From the NCBI RefSeq assembly GCF_000725805.1, contig NZ_JOFT01000028.1:1-64000 (forward strand): a DNA stretch of 64,000 bases, given 5' to 3'. This DNA is from Streptomyces xanthophaeus. Its GTDB lineage: Bacteria; Actinomycetota; Actinomycetes; Streptomycetales; Streptomycetaceae. This document shows positions 1-7,847 of this stretch, piece by piece. Both the position numbers and the translations under genes were made by a program. Position 1 is the first letter of the stretch. Every line of letters begins with the position of its first letter. Below the pieces are notes generated by a model. That model saw nothing but the letters and a program-made list of their open reading frames with translations. It made no database searches and was not told where the DNA came from.

Positions 1-86
1 GCTTCGGCGGGGGCGGGGGCAGCGGCCCGGGATCCTTCGGCGGCGGCGGCACCCGCGGCCGGATGGGCGGCGGCGGCCGCTTCTGA
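1..86 (+). CDS. 3' end of a glycine-rich protein (partial)
   Basis: The last 27 codons of a gene that begins outside the window are visible, ending in TGA at 84-86. The translated tail is almost entirely Gly, Ser, Arg and Phe (it ends GRMGGGGRF). Such tails are known on TPM-domain membrane proteins encoded just upstream of pspA in streptomycetes, which is why I suspect that family; no diagnostic domain is in view. The stop lies 45 bp before pspA on the same strand, so co-transcription is plausible. Confidence 0.5.
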   Translation, partial: FGGGGGSGPGSFGGGGTRGRMGGGGRF

Positions 87-131
87 ACTGCACACCCATC
101 TCTGACCAGCCCTGACCAGGAGAGGCCCACC

Positions 132-851
132 ATGAGCAAGCAGACCGTCCTCGGCCGCGTCACCCAGCTCGCCAAGGCGAACATCAACGCGCTGCTGGAC
201 CAGGCGGAGGATCCGCAGAAGATGCTGGACCAGCTGATCCGCGACTACACGAACAACATCTCGGAGGCGGAGCAGGCCGTGGCGACGACCATCGGCAACC
301 TGCGGATGCTGGAGGCCGATCACAAGGAGGACGTGGAAGCGGCCTCCGAGTGGGGCGGCAAGGCCCTCGCGGCGAGCAGGAAGGCCGACGAGCTGCGGAC
401 GTCGGGGGCGACCGCGGACGCCGACAAGTTCGACAACCTCGCGAAGGTGGCGCTGGGGCGGCAGATCCGGTCGGAGAAGGAGGCGAGGACGGCGGAGCCG
501 ACGATCGCCGCCCAGACGGACGTCGTGGACAAGCTCAAGACGGGCCTGGACTCGATGAAGAACAAGCTGACGGAGCTCCAGGCCAAGCGCGACGAGCTGG
601 TGGCGCGGGCGAAGACCGCGCAGGCGCAGAACACGATGATGGACGCGGTGAAGAACATCGACGTCCTGGACCCGACCAGCGACCTGAACCGCTTCGAGGA
701 CAAGGTGCGCCGGGAGGAGGCCATGGCCATGGGCAAGCAGGAGCTGGCGGCCTCGACGCTGGACGCCCAGTTCGAGGCCCTGGACGACCTGGACCGGACC
801 TCGGAGGTCGAGGACCGGCTGACCGCCCTGAAAGCGGGCAGGGCCGCGTAG
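132..851 (+). CDS. pspA: PspA/IM30 (Vipp1) family protein
   Basis: A 239-residue, highly charged, almost entirely helical protein. It opens with MSKQTVLGRVTQLAKANINA and the segment LLDQAEDPQKMLDQLIRDY, the amphipathic membrane-binding helix and conserved motif of the PspA/IM30 family; the rest is long coiled coil rich in Lys, Glu and Ala. Members form ESCRT-III-like assemblies that stabilise the cytoplasmic membrane under envelope stress. The length is normal for the family. AGGAGAGG at 118-125 is a well-placed ribosome binding site. The preceding gene probably encodes a membrane partner. Confidence 0.93.
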   Translation: MSKQTVLGRVTQLAKANINALLDQAEDPQKMLDQLIRDYTNNISEAEQAVATTIGNLRMLEADHKEDVEAASEWGGKALAASRKADELRTSGATADADKFDNLAKVALGRQIRSEKEARTAEPTIAAQTDVVDKLKTGLDSMKNKLTELQAKRDELVARAKTAQAQNTMMDAVKNIDVLDPTSDLNRFEDKVRREEAMAMGKQELAASTLDAQFEALDDLDRTSEVEDRLTALKAGRAA

Positions 852-927
852 CCCCTCCTCGGGGGAGGCCGCGCAGCCCCTCCTCGGGGGCGCCCGGTGC
901 CGTGGGTCCCGGGGCCCCGCCGCTTCC

Positions 928-3546
928 TCAGCCGTACATGCTCAGCAGCTGCTCCGCCGACAGTTCGGCGACCGCCTCCGCCGCCGCTCCCGGCAGCGGG
1001 AGCTCGAACCACACCGTCTTGCCCCGGTGGGTGCGCCGGGTGCCCCAGCCCGCCGAGAGCAGGCCCACCAGCTGGAGGCCCCGGCCGCCCTCGTCCGTGT
1101 CCCGGGCCCGGCGGCGCCGGGGCTGCACGAGGTTCGCGTCCCAGACCTCGCACACCAGCGTGCGGTCCAGCAGCAGCCGCAGCCGGATCTCGCCCTCCCC
1201 GTAGCGCAGGGCGTTGGTGACGAGCTCGCTGACGAGCAGCTCGGTGGTGTCCAGCAGCCCCTCCAGGCCCCAGGCCGGGAGCTTGGCCCGGGCCAGTTCC
1301 CGGGCCCGGCCCACCGAGCGGGCCTCGCGGGGCAGCTGCCAGTCGCCGACCGCGTCCACGGGCAGGCCCTGGACCCGCGCCATGAGGAGGGCGATGTCGT
1401 CCTCCCCGTGCCGGGTGTCCAGGGTGTTCAGCACGTGGTCGCAGACGTCCTCCAACGGCCGGACCGGATCGGCCAGGGCCTCGCGCAGCCCCCGCAGCCC
1501 CTCCTCCAGGGGGTGGTCCCGGGACTCCACGAGCCCGTCGGTGTAGAGGGCCAGCAGGGCCCCCTCCGGCAGATCGACCTCGACCTCCTCGAAGGGCTCG
1601 CCGCCCACCCCGAGCGGCATCCCGGGCGGTACCTCCAGCAGCAGCGCGGGGCGGGGCGCCCCGCGCTCGTCCGGGGGTTCGACCAGCACGGGCGGCATGT
1701 GGCCGGCGTTGGCGATGGTGCAGCGCCGGGTCACCGGGTCGTACACCGCGTAGACGCAGGTGGCGAGGTAGACCTCCGAGCGGTCCGCGTCCCGCGAGTG
1801 CAGGGCGGCCCGGGAGGCCTGCTGGGAGCCGCCGGGCGCCCCGAGGCCCCGGGCGATCTCGTCCAGGGCCGTGAGCACCTCCGCCGGTTCGAGGTCCAGC
1901 AGGGCGAGGGTCCGCACGGCGGTGCGCAGCTCCCCCATGGCGACGGCGGCCCGCAGGCCGCGTCCCATCACGTCGCCGACGACCAGGGCGGTGCGGTGGC
2001 CGGGGAGTTCGATGACGTCGAACCAGTCCCCGCCGACCTCGGTGGCCGCGTTGCCGGGCAGGTACCGGCAGGCGATGTCCAGGCCGGCCGCCTCCGGGTC
2101 CCCGGGCGGCAGCAGGCTGCGCTGCAGTATCAGGGCCCGCTCGTGCTCCCGGCGGTAGAGCCGCGCGTTGTCGATGCAGACGGCGGCCCGTGCGGCGAGT
2201 TCCACGGCGACCGCCCGGTCCCGTTCCCCGAAGGGCTCGCTGCCCTTCGTACGGGAGAACTGCGCGAGGCCGACCACCGTGTCGTGGGCGACCATCGGGA
2301 CGACGAGGGTGGACTGCACGAGGTCCTCGGGTCCCCCGCCCTCGATCAGCCGCGGCCGGGCCGTGCGCAGCGCGAGTGCGCCGGGTGACGCCGCCGGGTA
2401 GCGGTGGATGTCCCCTACGGACACCAGCGCGCCCGGGCCGGACAGCGGGGCGTCGGAGACGGCGGAGGCGAAGGCGACCCGGCGCAGCGCCGCGGAGGGC
2501 GTCCGGGCCGGGCCCTGGCCGGGCAGGCTGGGCACGCCGGGGCCCTGCGGCCGGGCGGGCCGGTCGTCGTCGCCGAGGAGCAGCCCCTGGTAGAGGTCGA
2601 CGGCGGCCAGGTCGCAGAAGCCCGGGACGGTCACGTCGAGGAGTTCCCGGGCGGTGGTCTCCAGGTCGAGGGAGTTCCCGATCCGGTGCCCGGCCTCGTT
2701 GAGCAGGGCGAGGTTGCGGCGCACCCCGGCGGCCTCGCGGGCGGCGAGGTGTCGGCGGGTGACGTCGGTGCCGATGCCGGCGACTCCGACGGGGCGGCCG
2801 GTCCCGCCGTGCACCCGGTAGAGGTTGATCGACCAGTGGCGGTCGTCCCGGCTGCCGGGGGTGGCCCCGGTGATCCGCAGGTCGGTGACCGACTCCCCGG
2901 TGTCCAGGACCTGGCGCAGGGCCTCGGCCATCCGGTCGGCCTCGTGCGCGGGCAGGTAGTCGTGCACGGTCCGGCCCCGGTGCTCCTCCGCGGCGCCGCC
3001 GAAGACGGTGGCGAAGCGGCGGTTGGCCCGCTGCACGGTGAGGTCCGTGCCGAAGAGCAGGAAGCCGAAGGGGGATTGGCCGAATATGGCTTGTGAAGCC
3101 GCCAGATCGGATTCGATCCGGCGCAGTGCGCGCACGTCGACGACCACGCACAGTGCGGCCCGCTCGGCGGTCTCGGTCTGGGTGGGCATCACATAGATCT
3201 CGGCCACGCCGTGCGCACCGTCCCCGCCCGGGATGCGGAAGGGGATCAGGCCCGTCCATTCCTTGCCGTCGAGGATCTCCGCGACCTTGCGGTGACCGTC
3301 GGCCCGCAGCTCTGGGGGCATGAAGGCGTCGACCGGGTCGCGCCCGACGGCCTGCGCGGCGGTCAGACCGAACAGCTCCTCGGCGCGCAGGCTCCATTGG
3401 TCGACGAGTCCGTCGGGCCCGATCGAGAAGGAAGCAACCTTTATGTAGTCATATATCGAGCCAGGCGGGCTGCTGTGCCACAGGGAGTCGTTCCATGTCT
3501 CCCCGGGCACACGGGCCTGATGTGCCTGCGCAGGTATCTCGCTCAC
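928..3546 (-). CDS. PAS-PAS-GAF-SpoIIE phosphatase with C-terminal HATPase
   Basis: An 872-residue multidomain signalling protein. Approximate order: PAS (30-140), PAS (145-265), GAF (290-470), SpoIIE/PP2C phosphatase (485-720) and a GHKL ATPase (735-870). PP2C metal-binding motifs are visible as GGDWFDV, GDVMGRGLRAA, YTDGLVESRD and DDIALL. The ATPase shows ELVTNALRYG (N box) and DTDEGGRGLQLV (G1 box). Proteins of this architecture control anti-sigma/anti-anti-sigma switches in response to small ligands or redox, but its partner is not visible. GTG 3546 is chosen because GGAGGGG lies 8 nt upstream. A second protein of related design is at 57505-59433. Confidence 0.93.
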   Translation of the reverse strand: MSEIPAQAHQARVPGETWNDSLWHSSPPGSIYDYIKVASFSIGPDGLVDQWSLRAEELFGLTAAQAVGRDPVDAFMPPELRADGHRKVAEILDGKEWTGLIPFRIPGGDGAHGVAEIYVMPTQTETAERAALCVVVDVRALRRIESDLAASQAIFGQSPFGFLLFGTDLTVQRANRRFATVFGGAAEEHRGRTVHDYLPAHEADRMAEALRQVLDTGESVTDLRITGATPGSRDDRHWSINLYRVHGGTGRPVGVAGIGTDVTRRHLAAREAAGVRRNLALLNEAGHRIGNSLDLETTARELLDVTVPGFCDLAAVDLYQGLLLGDDDRPARPQGPGVPSLPGQGPARTPSAALRRVAFASAVSDAPLSGPGALVSVGDIHRYPAASPGALALRTARPRLIEGGGPEDLVQSTLVVPMVAHDTVVGLAQFSRTKGSEPFGERDRAVAVELAARAAVCIDNARLYRREHERALILQRSLLPPGDPEAAGLDIACRYLPGNAATEVGGDWFDVIELPGHRTALVVGDVMGRGLRAAVAMGELRTAVRTLALLDLEPAEVLTALDEIARGLGAPGGSQQASRAALHSRDADRSEVYLATCVYAVYDPVTRRCTIANAGHMPPVLVEPPDERGAPRPALLLEVPPGMPLGVGGEPFEEVEVDLPEGALLALYTDGLVESRDHPLEEGLRGLREALADPVRPLEDVCDHVLNTLDTRHGEDDIALLMARVQGLPVDAVGDWQLPREARSVGRARELARAKLPAWGLEGLLDTTELLVSELVTNALRYGEGEIRLRLLLDRTLVCEVWDANLVQPRRRRARDTDEGGRGLQLVGLLSAGWGTRRTHRGKTVWFELPLPGAAAEAVAELSAEQLLSMYG

Positions 3547-3677
3547 GCGACCGTCCCCTCCAGCTCACCGCAACCGGACCGGCCATGACCGAAGTATTCA
3601 GCACCACGGCCCCGGACGGCACGGCGTTCACGATCACAGCAAGGTCTCGTTAGTTTCGAGCCACGTCGTGTGACGTC

Positions 3678-3696
3678 CCCCGGACTTCGTCCGGGG
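3678..3696 (-). terminator. Hairpin downstream of the HATPase gene
   Basis: CCCCGGAC at 3678-3685 and GTCCGGGG at 3689-3696 pair perfectly over a 3-nt loop. The hairpin sits 27 bp after the stop of the minus-strand gene at 3723 and before the next minus-strand gene. There is no T tract, which is common for actinobacterial terminators. Confidence 0.4.
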
Positions 3697-3722
3697 ATGC
3701 CCCCAGGCCACCCTTCACCTTG

Positions 3723-4226
3723 TTACTCACCAGGAAGTGCCAACTCGAACCACACAGTCTTGCCCGACTTCTTGTGCCGGGTTCCCCAGCGCTGTGCCGA
3801 GACGGCGACGAGGTGCAGTCCGCGGCCGCCCTCGTCGTCCGCTGCGGCGACCTTCTCGCGGGGCGGATCCGGAAGCGGATCGGAAACTTCCACGAGTAGC
3901 GCGGCGTTACCTTCGGCGCCCCGGGCGGCTGGATTTCGCCACTCCAGGCGGACGCCGATGGGGCCGGACGCGTACCGCAGGGAATTGGTGACGAGCTCGC
4001 TGACCAGCAGGACGGTCACATCGCCGACGGACTCCAGGCCCCAGTCGCGCAGGGTGCCGCGGACGGCGTGGCGGGCGGTACGGACGGCACCGGGCTCGGC
4101 GGGAAAGGCCCACTCGGCGCATTCACCGTCTGTGTCGATCACGCCGATCACTTCCCGGGCCAGCAGTGACCCCAGTCCGGTTCGTCGGGGACGAAAGGGG
4201 GACGAGATAGGGATTAATAGCGACAT
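3723..4226 (-). CDS. RsbW-like HATPase (anti-sigma-type ATP-binding protein)
   Basis: A 167-residue single-domain GHKL ATPase. LLVSELVTNSLRYA is the N box, DDEGGRGLHLVAV the G1 region, and WGTRHKKSGKTVWFEL the conserved C-terminal strand. Streptomycetes have many such stand-alone proteins; some are serine kinases or anti-sigma factors, others bind regulatory partners. Its neighbour on the same strand has the same domain at its C terminus, so a shared partner is possible but not shown. The start is uncertain: ATG 4226 gives the usual short N-terminus, while ATG 4286 adds 20 residues of low-complexity sequence. Confidence 0.8.
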   Translation of the reverse strand: MSLLIPISSPFRPRRTGLGSLLAREVIGVIDTDGECAEWAFPAEPGAVRTARHAVRGTLRDWGLESVGDVTVLLVSELVTNSLRYASGPIGVRLEWRNPAARGAEGNAALLVEVSDPLPDPPREKVAAADDEGGRGLHLVAVSAQRWGTRHKKSGKTVWFELALPGE

Positions 4227-4338
4227 ACCCGATATTCGGGGCGTCGTACCACTCGATCCGCCACCCACCGGCGCACTGTGGCGCATACGGCCTACAGCGC
4301 GAGCGGTGCGCGCCCCCGTGACCCCGCCGTGCGACGGG

Positions 4339-4731
4339 CTAGCCGCGCAGTCGTCGTCCGGCTTCGGCGACCGCGGGCCGGTCCTGGTCGAGCCAGTTAA
4401 CCGATTCGAGCTCCTCGGGGCCGAGCCAGCGCAGCTCGTCGTGGTCCTCCAGGGGAGCGGGCTCCCCTGAGACCAGCCGGGCGGTCCACACGTGCAGGAC
4501 CAGTCCGGGCTTCAGCGGCCACTCCCCCGGGATCCGCTCCAGCGGCTCGGTCTCGACACCGAGCTCCTCGCGCAGTTCGCGCACCAGCGCATCGGGGACG
4601 GATTCACCCGGTTCGGTCTTGCCGCCCGGCAGCTCCCAGCGGCCGGCCAGCTCCGGGGGCGCGCTGCGGCGGGCGGCCAGCAGGCGCCCCTCATGACAAA
4701 GGGCTCCGCCCACGACCACTCGTACCGTCAT
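4339..4731 (-). CDS. NUDIX (MutT-type) hydrolase
   Basis: A 130-residue NUDIX protein. The Nudix box is complete: G in GKTEPGE, then RELREELGV (pattern GX5EX7REUXEEXGU). Length and the opening strand VVVGGALCHEGRLLAARR fit the MutT/8-oxo-dGTP pyrophosphatase group, which sanitises oxidised nucleotides, but specificity cannot be read from sequence. A TAGGCT hexamer ends 6 nt before ATG 4731, so the mRNA is probably leaderless. This gene and the SPOR-like gene upstream are separated by 28 bp but appear to have their own promoters. Confidence 0.9.
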   Translation of the reverse strand: MTVRVVVGGALCHEGRLLAARRSAPPELAGRWELPGGKTEPGESVPDALVRELREELGVETEPLERIPGEWPLKPGLVLHVWTARLVSGEPAPLEDHDELRWLGPEELESVNWLDQDRPAVAEAGRRLRG

Positions 4732-4737
4732 GGGCGG

Positions 4738-4743
4738 AGCCTA
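4738..4743 (-). promoter_or_regulatory. -10 hexamer TAGGCT, leaderless start of NUDIX gene
   Basis: TAGGCT on the minus strand is followed by exactly 6 nt (CCGCCC) and then ATG 4731. This places the transcription start at or next to the start codon. No convincing -35 is visible, as is usual for this promoter class. Confidence 0.55.
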
Positions 4744-4759
4744 TGCCAACACTGGATGC

Positions 4760-4945
4760 TCAGTTCATCGTGGCGGTCTGACCGATCCGCTCGACCCAGT
4801 AGAGCTGCTTGTGTCCTCGGTCGTCGAGGCTGTCGACGACCTTCTGGGCCTCGGCCCGGGTGGGGTACCGGCCCACCCGGTAGCGGTTGCCGTTGTCGTC
4901 CTGACGTATGACCAGCCACGGGAGCAGGGCACCGCTGTCGTTCAT
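4760..4945 (-). CDS. Small SPOR-like domain protein
   Basis: A 61-residue protein reading LPWLVIRQDDNGNRYRVGRY then PTRAEAQKVVDSLD, a single strand-helix-strand unit resembling a SPOR repeat. SPOR domains bind denuded peptidoglycan, but this protein has no signal peptide or membrane segment, so it probably acts in the cytoplasm and the similarity may be structural only. Small proteins of this type are common and uncharacterised in streptomycetes. ATG 4945 overlaps the stop of a 17-codon leader ORF by ATGA, suggesting translational coupling. Confidence 0.75.
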   Translation of the reverse strand: MNDSGALLPWLVIRQDDNGNRYRVGRYPTRAEAQKVVDSLDDRGHKQLYWVERIGQTATMN

Positions 4946-4995
4946 CGCGTTTCACCCTCCGCCGACGTACCTGACCGGGAAACCGCATTGCGCAT
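4942..4995 (-). CDS. Candidate 17-codon leader ORF before the SPOR-like gene
   Basis: ATG 4995 opens a 17-codon frame (MRNAVSRSGTSAEGETR) whose TGA overlaps the ATG of the SPOR-like gene as ATGA. A TAGGCT hexamer sits 7 nt upstream of ATG 4995 (5003-5008), fitting a leaderless transcript that begins at this ATG. The alternative is that this is simply a 5' leader with a fortuitous frame. The peptide has no run of one amino acid, so classical attenuation is not indicated; coupling of translation is the simplest role. Confidence 0.4.
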   Translation of the reverse strand: MRNAVSRSGTSAEGETR

Positions 4996-5002
4996 ATGCC
5001 CG

Positions 5003-5008
5003 AGCCTA
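5003..5008 (-). promoter_or_regulatory. -10 hexamer TAGGCT before leader ORF
   Basis: TAGGCT (minus strand) is followed by 7 nt and ATG 4995. It is the same arrangement as at ten other genes in the window. No good -35 was found 17-18 nt further upstream. Confidence 0.45.
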
Positions 5009-5105
5009 CGCCCGACCTTTACTCAGCGGATACGGTTTTTCACGAAGAGGTACCTCCCGGGCGTACGCATCCGGCCACGCGTACGAGCGGGCCGTGCGCG
5101 CCGGT

Positions 5106-6791
5106 TCAGACCGGGCGCACGGAAGGCATCGGCAGGATCACCGCGCCGCCCCCCTGTTCCTTGCGGCAGGCGTCCCCGCAGGTCGCGTCGAGGGAGCAGC
5201 ACAGGGAGCAGATCGGCCCGGACTGCACCGGGCAGTCGGCGATGTCGGGGAGTTCGTACTCCGTCGCGCAGACCGAGCACAGGTGCGTGGCGGTGACGTC
5301 CTCGACCCGCACCTGCGGTCCGTTGACCCCGTTGGGCCTCGCCAGGTAGTACTTCCCGCCGGTCAGCCAGGCGATGAACGGGCAGAGCAGCAGGGCGAGT
5401 CCGGCCGCGATGAAGGTGGAGAAGGCCTCGGCGTAGGTACCGAAGAGCCCGGAGAAGGCCAGGATCGAAACGGTGGAGGCGATCACCATCGCGCCGAAAC
5501 CCGCCGGGTTGACGGCGTGGAGGTAGGCGCGCTTGAACTCGATGTAGGGCGGGCTGAGTCCGAGCCGCTTGTTGATCACGAGGTCGGCGGCGACCGCGGC
5601 GATCCAGGCGATGCCCACGTTGGAGTAGAAGCCCAGCAGCTTGCCGAGCATCGCGAACATGTCGAGCTCCATCAGCGTCAGCGCGATGGCGAGGTTGAGG
5701 AAGATGTACCAGACCCGGCCCGGGTGACGGTGGGTGATGCGGGAGAAGAAGTTCGACCAGGACAGCGATCCGCTGTAGGCGTTGGTGACGTTGATCTTGA
5801 TCTGCGAGACGATCACGAAGAGGGCGGCGGCGGGCAGCGCGAGCCCGCCGAGCCACGGGCGCAGGGCCTCGACCTGCGGCGCGATCGGCTCCAGGGCGTG
5901 GGTCTTGCCGACGGCCTCCAGTGCGACGAAGGCCAGGAAGGCGCCGCCGAGCTGCTTGGCGGCGCCGATGACCACCCAGCCGGGGCCCGCGGCGAGCACC
6001 GCCAGGTTCCACTTCCGGCTGTTGGCCGGGGTCTTGGCGGGCATGAACCGCAGGTAGTCGGCCTGCTCCCCGATCTGCGCGATCAGCGAGAGCGCGATGC
6101 CGGTGCCGAATCCGAAGCCGATCCAGGAGAAGCCGGAACCTGCTCCCTCGGTCCCGCCGAAGCCGGTGAAGGCGCCCCAGGCGTCGGGTGCCTCGAAGGC
6201 GAGGACCAGGAACGGCAGCACGAGCCCGATCAGCCAGACCGGCTGGGTCCAGGCCTGCACCTTGGCGAGCGCGCCCATGCCGCGGAAGACGATGGGGATC
6301 ACGATCAGCGTGGTGACGAGGTACCCGATCTCCACCGGCAGACCGAAGGCCTGGTGCATGGCCTGGGCCATGATCGAGCCTTCGAGCGCGAAGAAGATGA
6401 AGGTGAAGGAGGCGTAGATCAGCGAGGTCAGGGTCGACCCGAAGTAGCCGAAGCCGGCCCCGCGGGTCACCAGGTCCATGTCCAGGCCGTACGTGGCGCA
6501 CGCCCGCGCGATCGGGATGCCGGTCAGGAAGATGACCACGGCGGCGGCCAGGATCGCGGCGGCCCCGCTGGTGAACCCGTAGGCGAAGACGATCGAGGCG
6601 CCGATGGCGAAGTCGGCGAGGTAGGCGATCCCGCCGAGGGCCGTGCCGGCGACGGTGCCGGGGCCCCAGCGCCGGAAGGACTGGGGTGCGTACCGGAGCG
6701 AGTAGTCCTCGCGGCTCTCGTCGGAGGCGAGCTTGGCGTAGCTGCGCCGGGGCCCGGCCGGGGGCGCGGGGGTGGTGGCGGTATCCGTCAT
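5106..6791 (-). CDS. NCS1 purine/cytosine permease-like transporter with Cys-rich C-terminal tail
   Basis: A 561-residue integral membrane protein with about 12 hydrophobic segments, of the NCS1 (CodB-like) family that imports nucleobases or related compounds by cation symport. The N-terminus (SYAKLASDESREDYSLRYAP) is cytoplasmic and family-typical. The odd part is the last ~75 residues: after the final membrane helix and the segment YYLARPNGVNG comes a tail with CSVC, CPV, CSLCC, C and C spacing, which looks like a metal-binding ribbon. I cannot name the substrate. The GntR gene downstream is on the same strand but a hairpin lies beyond that gene, so its connection to the permease is unclear. 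Confidence 0.85.
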   Translation of the reverse strand: MTDTATTPAPPAGPRRSYAKLASDESREDYSLRYAPQSFRRWGPGTVAGTALGGIAYLADFAIGASIVFAYGFTSGAAAILAAAVVIFLTGIPIARACATYGLDMDLVTRGAGFGYFGSTLTSLIYASFTFIFFALEGSIMAQAMHQAFGLPVEIGYLVTTLIVIPIVFRGMGALAKVQAWTQPVWLIGLVLPFLVLAFEAPDAWGAFTGFGGTEGAGSGFSWIGFGFGTGIALSLIAQIGEQADYLRFMPAKTPANSRKWNLAVLAAGPGWVVIGAAKQLGGAFLAFVALEAVGKTHALEPIAPQVEALRPWLGGLALPAAALFVIVSQIKINVTNAYSGSLSWSNFFSRITHRHPGRVWYIFLNLAIALTLMELDMFAMLGKLLGFYSNVGIAWIAAVAADLVINKRLGLSPPYIEFKRAYLHAVNPAGFGAMVIASTVSILAFSGLFGTYAEAFSTFIAAGLALLLCPFIAWLTGGKYYLARPNGVNGPQVRVEDVTATHLCSVCATEYELPDIADCPVQSGPICSLCCSLDATCGDACRKEQGGGAVILPMPSVRPV

Positions 6792-6929
6792 AACGCCGGA
6801 AGGTAGGGCCGTCGCGTGACGGCCCTCACCCCGGAGCGTTGCCCGGCGGTTACGCCCCGGCGCCCCGCGTCACCGCGGGGTTAACGCCCCCGGACCCCCT
6901 GTCCGCTGGGCGGTGCACCCCTCCAGCCC

Positions 6930-6955
6930 GGCCCGGCGGTGCACCCCGCCGGGCC
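6930..6955 (-). terminator. Strong hairpin after the GntR gene
   Basis: GGCCCGGCGG at 6930-6939 and CCGCCGGGCC at 6946-6955 form a 10-bp perfect GC stem with a 6-nt loop, 2 bp downstream of the stop codon of the minus-strand gntR gene. It probably ends that transcript. Confidence 0.6.
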
Positions 6956-6957
6956 GC

Positions 6958-7710
6958 TCACCTCACCGGGAGGTGGTATGCGAGGCGGTAGCGGTCCGCG
7001 GGGACCACCACGTCGGCCGTCTCCACGGCGCGGCCGGACGCGAAGTAGGTACGGCCGATCACCAGCACCACATGGCCCGGCACCCCGCCGAGGAGCAGGT
7101 TCTCCTCCGCCAGCCCCGGCCGCGCGCCGACCTCCTCCACCACGTTGTCGACGACGACGTCGATCGCGGCCATCCGGTCGACGACCCCGGAGCCGCCCAG
7201 CGGGCCCTCCTCGGGCAGCATCACGGGCGTGCGGCCGGTCACGGCCAGCGGCTCCCAGGAGGTCGACAGCATCATCGCCTCCCCGGCGTCGCGGAAGACG
7301 TACCGCGTGCGCATGACGCGCTCGCCCGGCTCGATGCCGAGCCGCTGGGCGATCTCCGTCGGAGCCGGCCGCTGCTCGCTGCTGGACTCCCAGGTGCCGC
7401 GCGCGCCCGCGTCCGCCTGTTCCTGCCGGAAGGGCGTGGACACCCCTCCCGTGCGGAATCCGGCGCGCGCCACGCGCCGGGGCTCGGGCTGCTCCCGCAC
7501 GTACGTCCCCGACCCGGACCGGCCCTCGACCAGCCCCTCCGCCATGAGGACCTTGCGCGCCTCCAGCGCCACGGTGTCCGAGACCCCGTACTCCTCGCGG
7601 ATCCGGGCCTGCGAGGGGAGCCGGGCGTGCGGGGGCAGAGAACCGTCGACGATCTTCCGCCGCAGGTCCCCGGCCACGCGTAGATAGGCCGGCTGCTCAC
7701 CGAAAGTCAC
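6958..7710 (-). CDS. GntR/HutC-family transcriptional regulator
   Basis: A 250-residue regulator with an N-terminal winged helix-turn-helix (LPSQARIREEYGVSDTVALE, then KVLMAEGLVEGRSGSGTYVR) and a C-terminal UTRA effector domain, containing PGERVMRTRYVF. UTRA proteins sense sugars, amino acids or related small molecules. GTG 7710 is supported by GGGAG 6 nt upstream. A perfect dyad CAACCG-A-CGGTTG at 7750-7762 lies in the upstream gap and may be its operator; that is inference. Confidence 0.9.
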   Translation of the reverse strand: MTFGEQPAYLRVAGDLRRKIVDGSLPPHARLPSQARIREEYGVSDTVALEARKVLMAEGLVEGRSGSGTYVREQPEPRRVARAGFRTGGVSTPFRQEQADAGARGTWESSSEQRPAPTEIAQRLGIEPGERVMRTRYVFRDAGEAMMLSTSWEPLAVTGRTPVMLPEEGPLGGSGVVDRMAAIDVVVDNVVEEVGARPGLAEENLLLGGVPGHVVLVIGRTYFASGRAVETADVVVPADRYRLAYHLPVR

Positions 7711-7749
7711 GGGCCACTCCCATCAGGTTGACAGACAGCTACACCCTGG

Positions 7750-7762
7750 CAACCGACGGTTG
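7750..7762. promoter_or_regulatory. Palindrome CAACCG-A-CGGTTG, candidate GntR operator
   Basis: A perfect 6+1+6 dyad lies 40 bp upstream of the gntR start. GntR-family operators are often short dyads in their own promoter, so autoregulation is possible. Chance occurrence cannot be excluded. Confidence 0.35.
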
Positions 7763-7847
7763 AATACCGCAAGCAAGGGCCAGAGTTTCACCCGAAGTGA
7801 TGAAGCCTGGTCACTCAAACCCGTTACCGCGCGTCACGCGGTCGACG

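Noticed and set aside
320..3397. Long minus-strand open frame antisense to pspA and in another frame of the phosphatase gene
   Set aside because: The translation is Arg/Gly/Pro-rich without domains; the real phosphatase frame and pspA explain the DNA. Typical of high-GC genomes.
3449..3637. 62-codon minus-strand frame upstream of the first phosphatase
   Set aside because: It overlaps the phosphatase start in another frame and its product has no recognisable feature; GGAGGGG points to GTG 3546 instead.
4908..6806. 632-codon plus-strand open frame opposite the NCS1 permease
   Set aside because: Composition is Gly/Glu/Arg-rich without motifs; it mirrors the permease gene, whose membrane helices and family motifs are clear.
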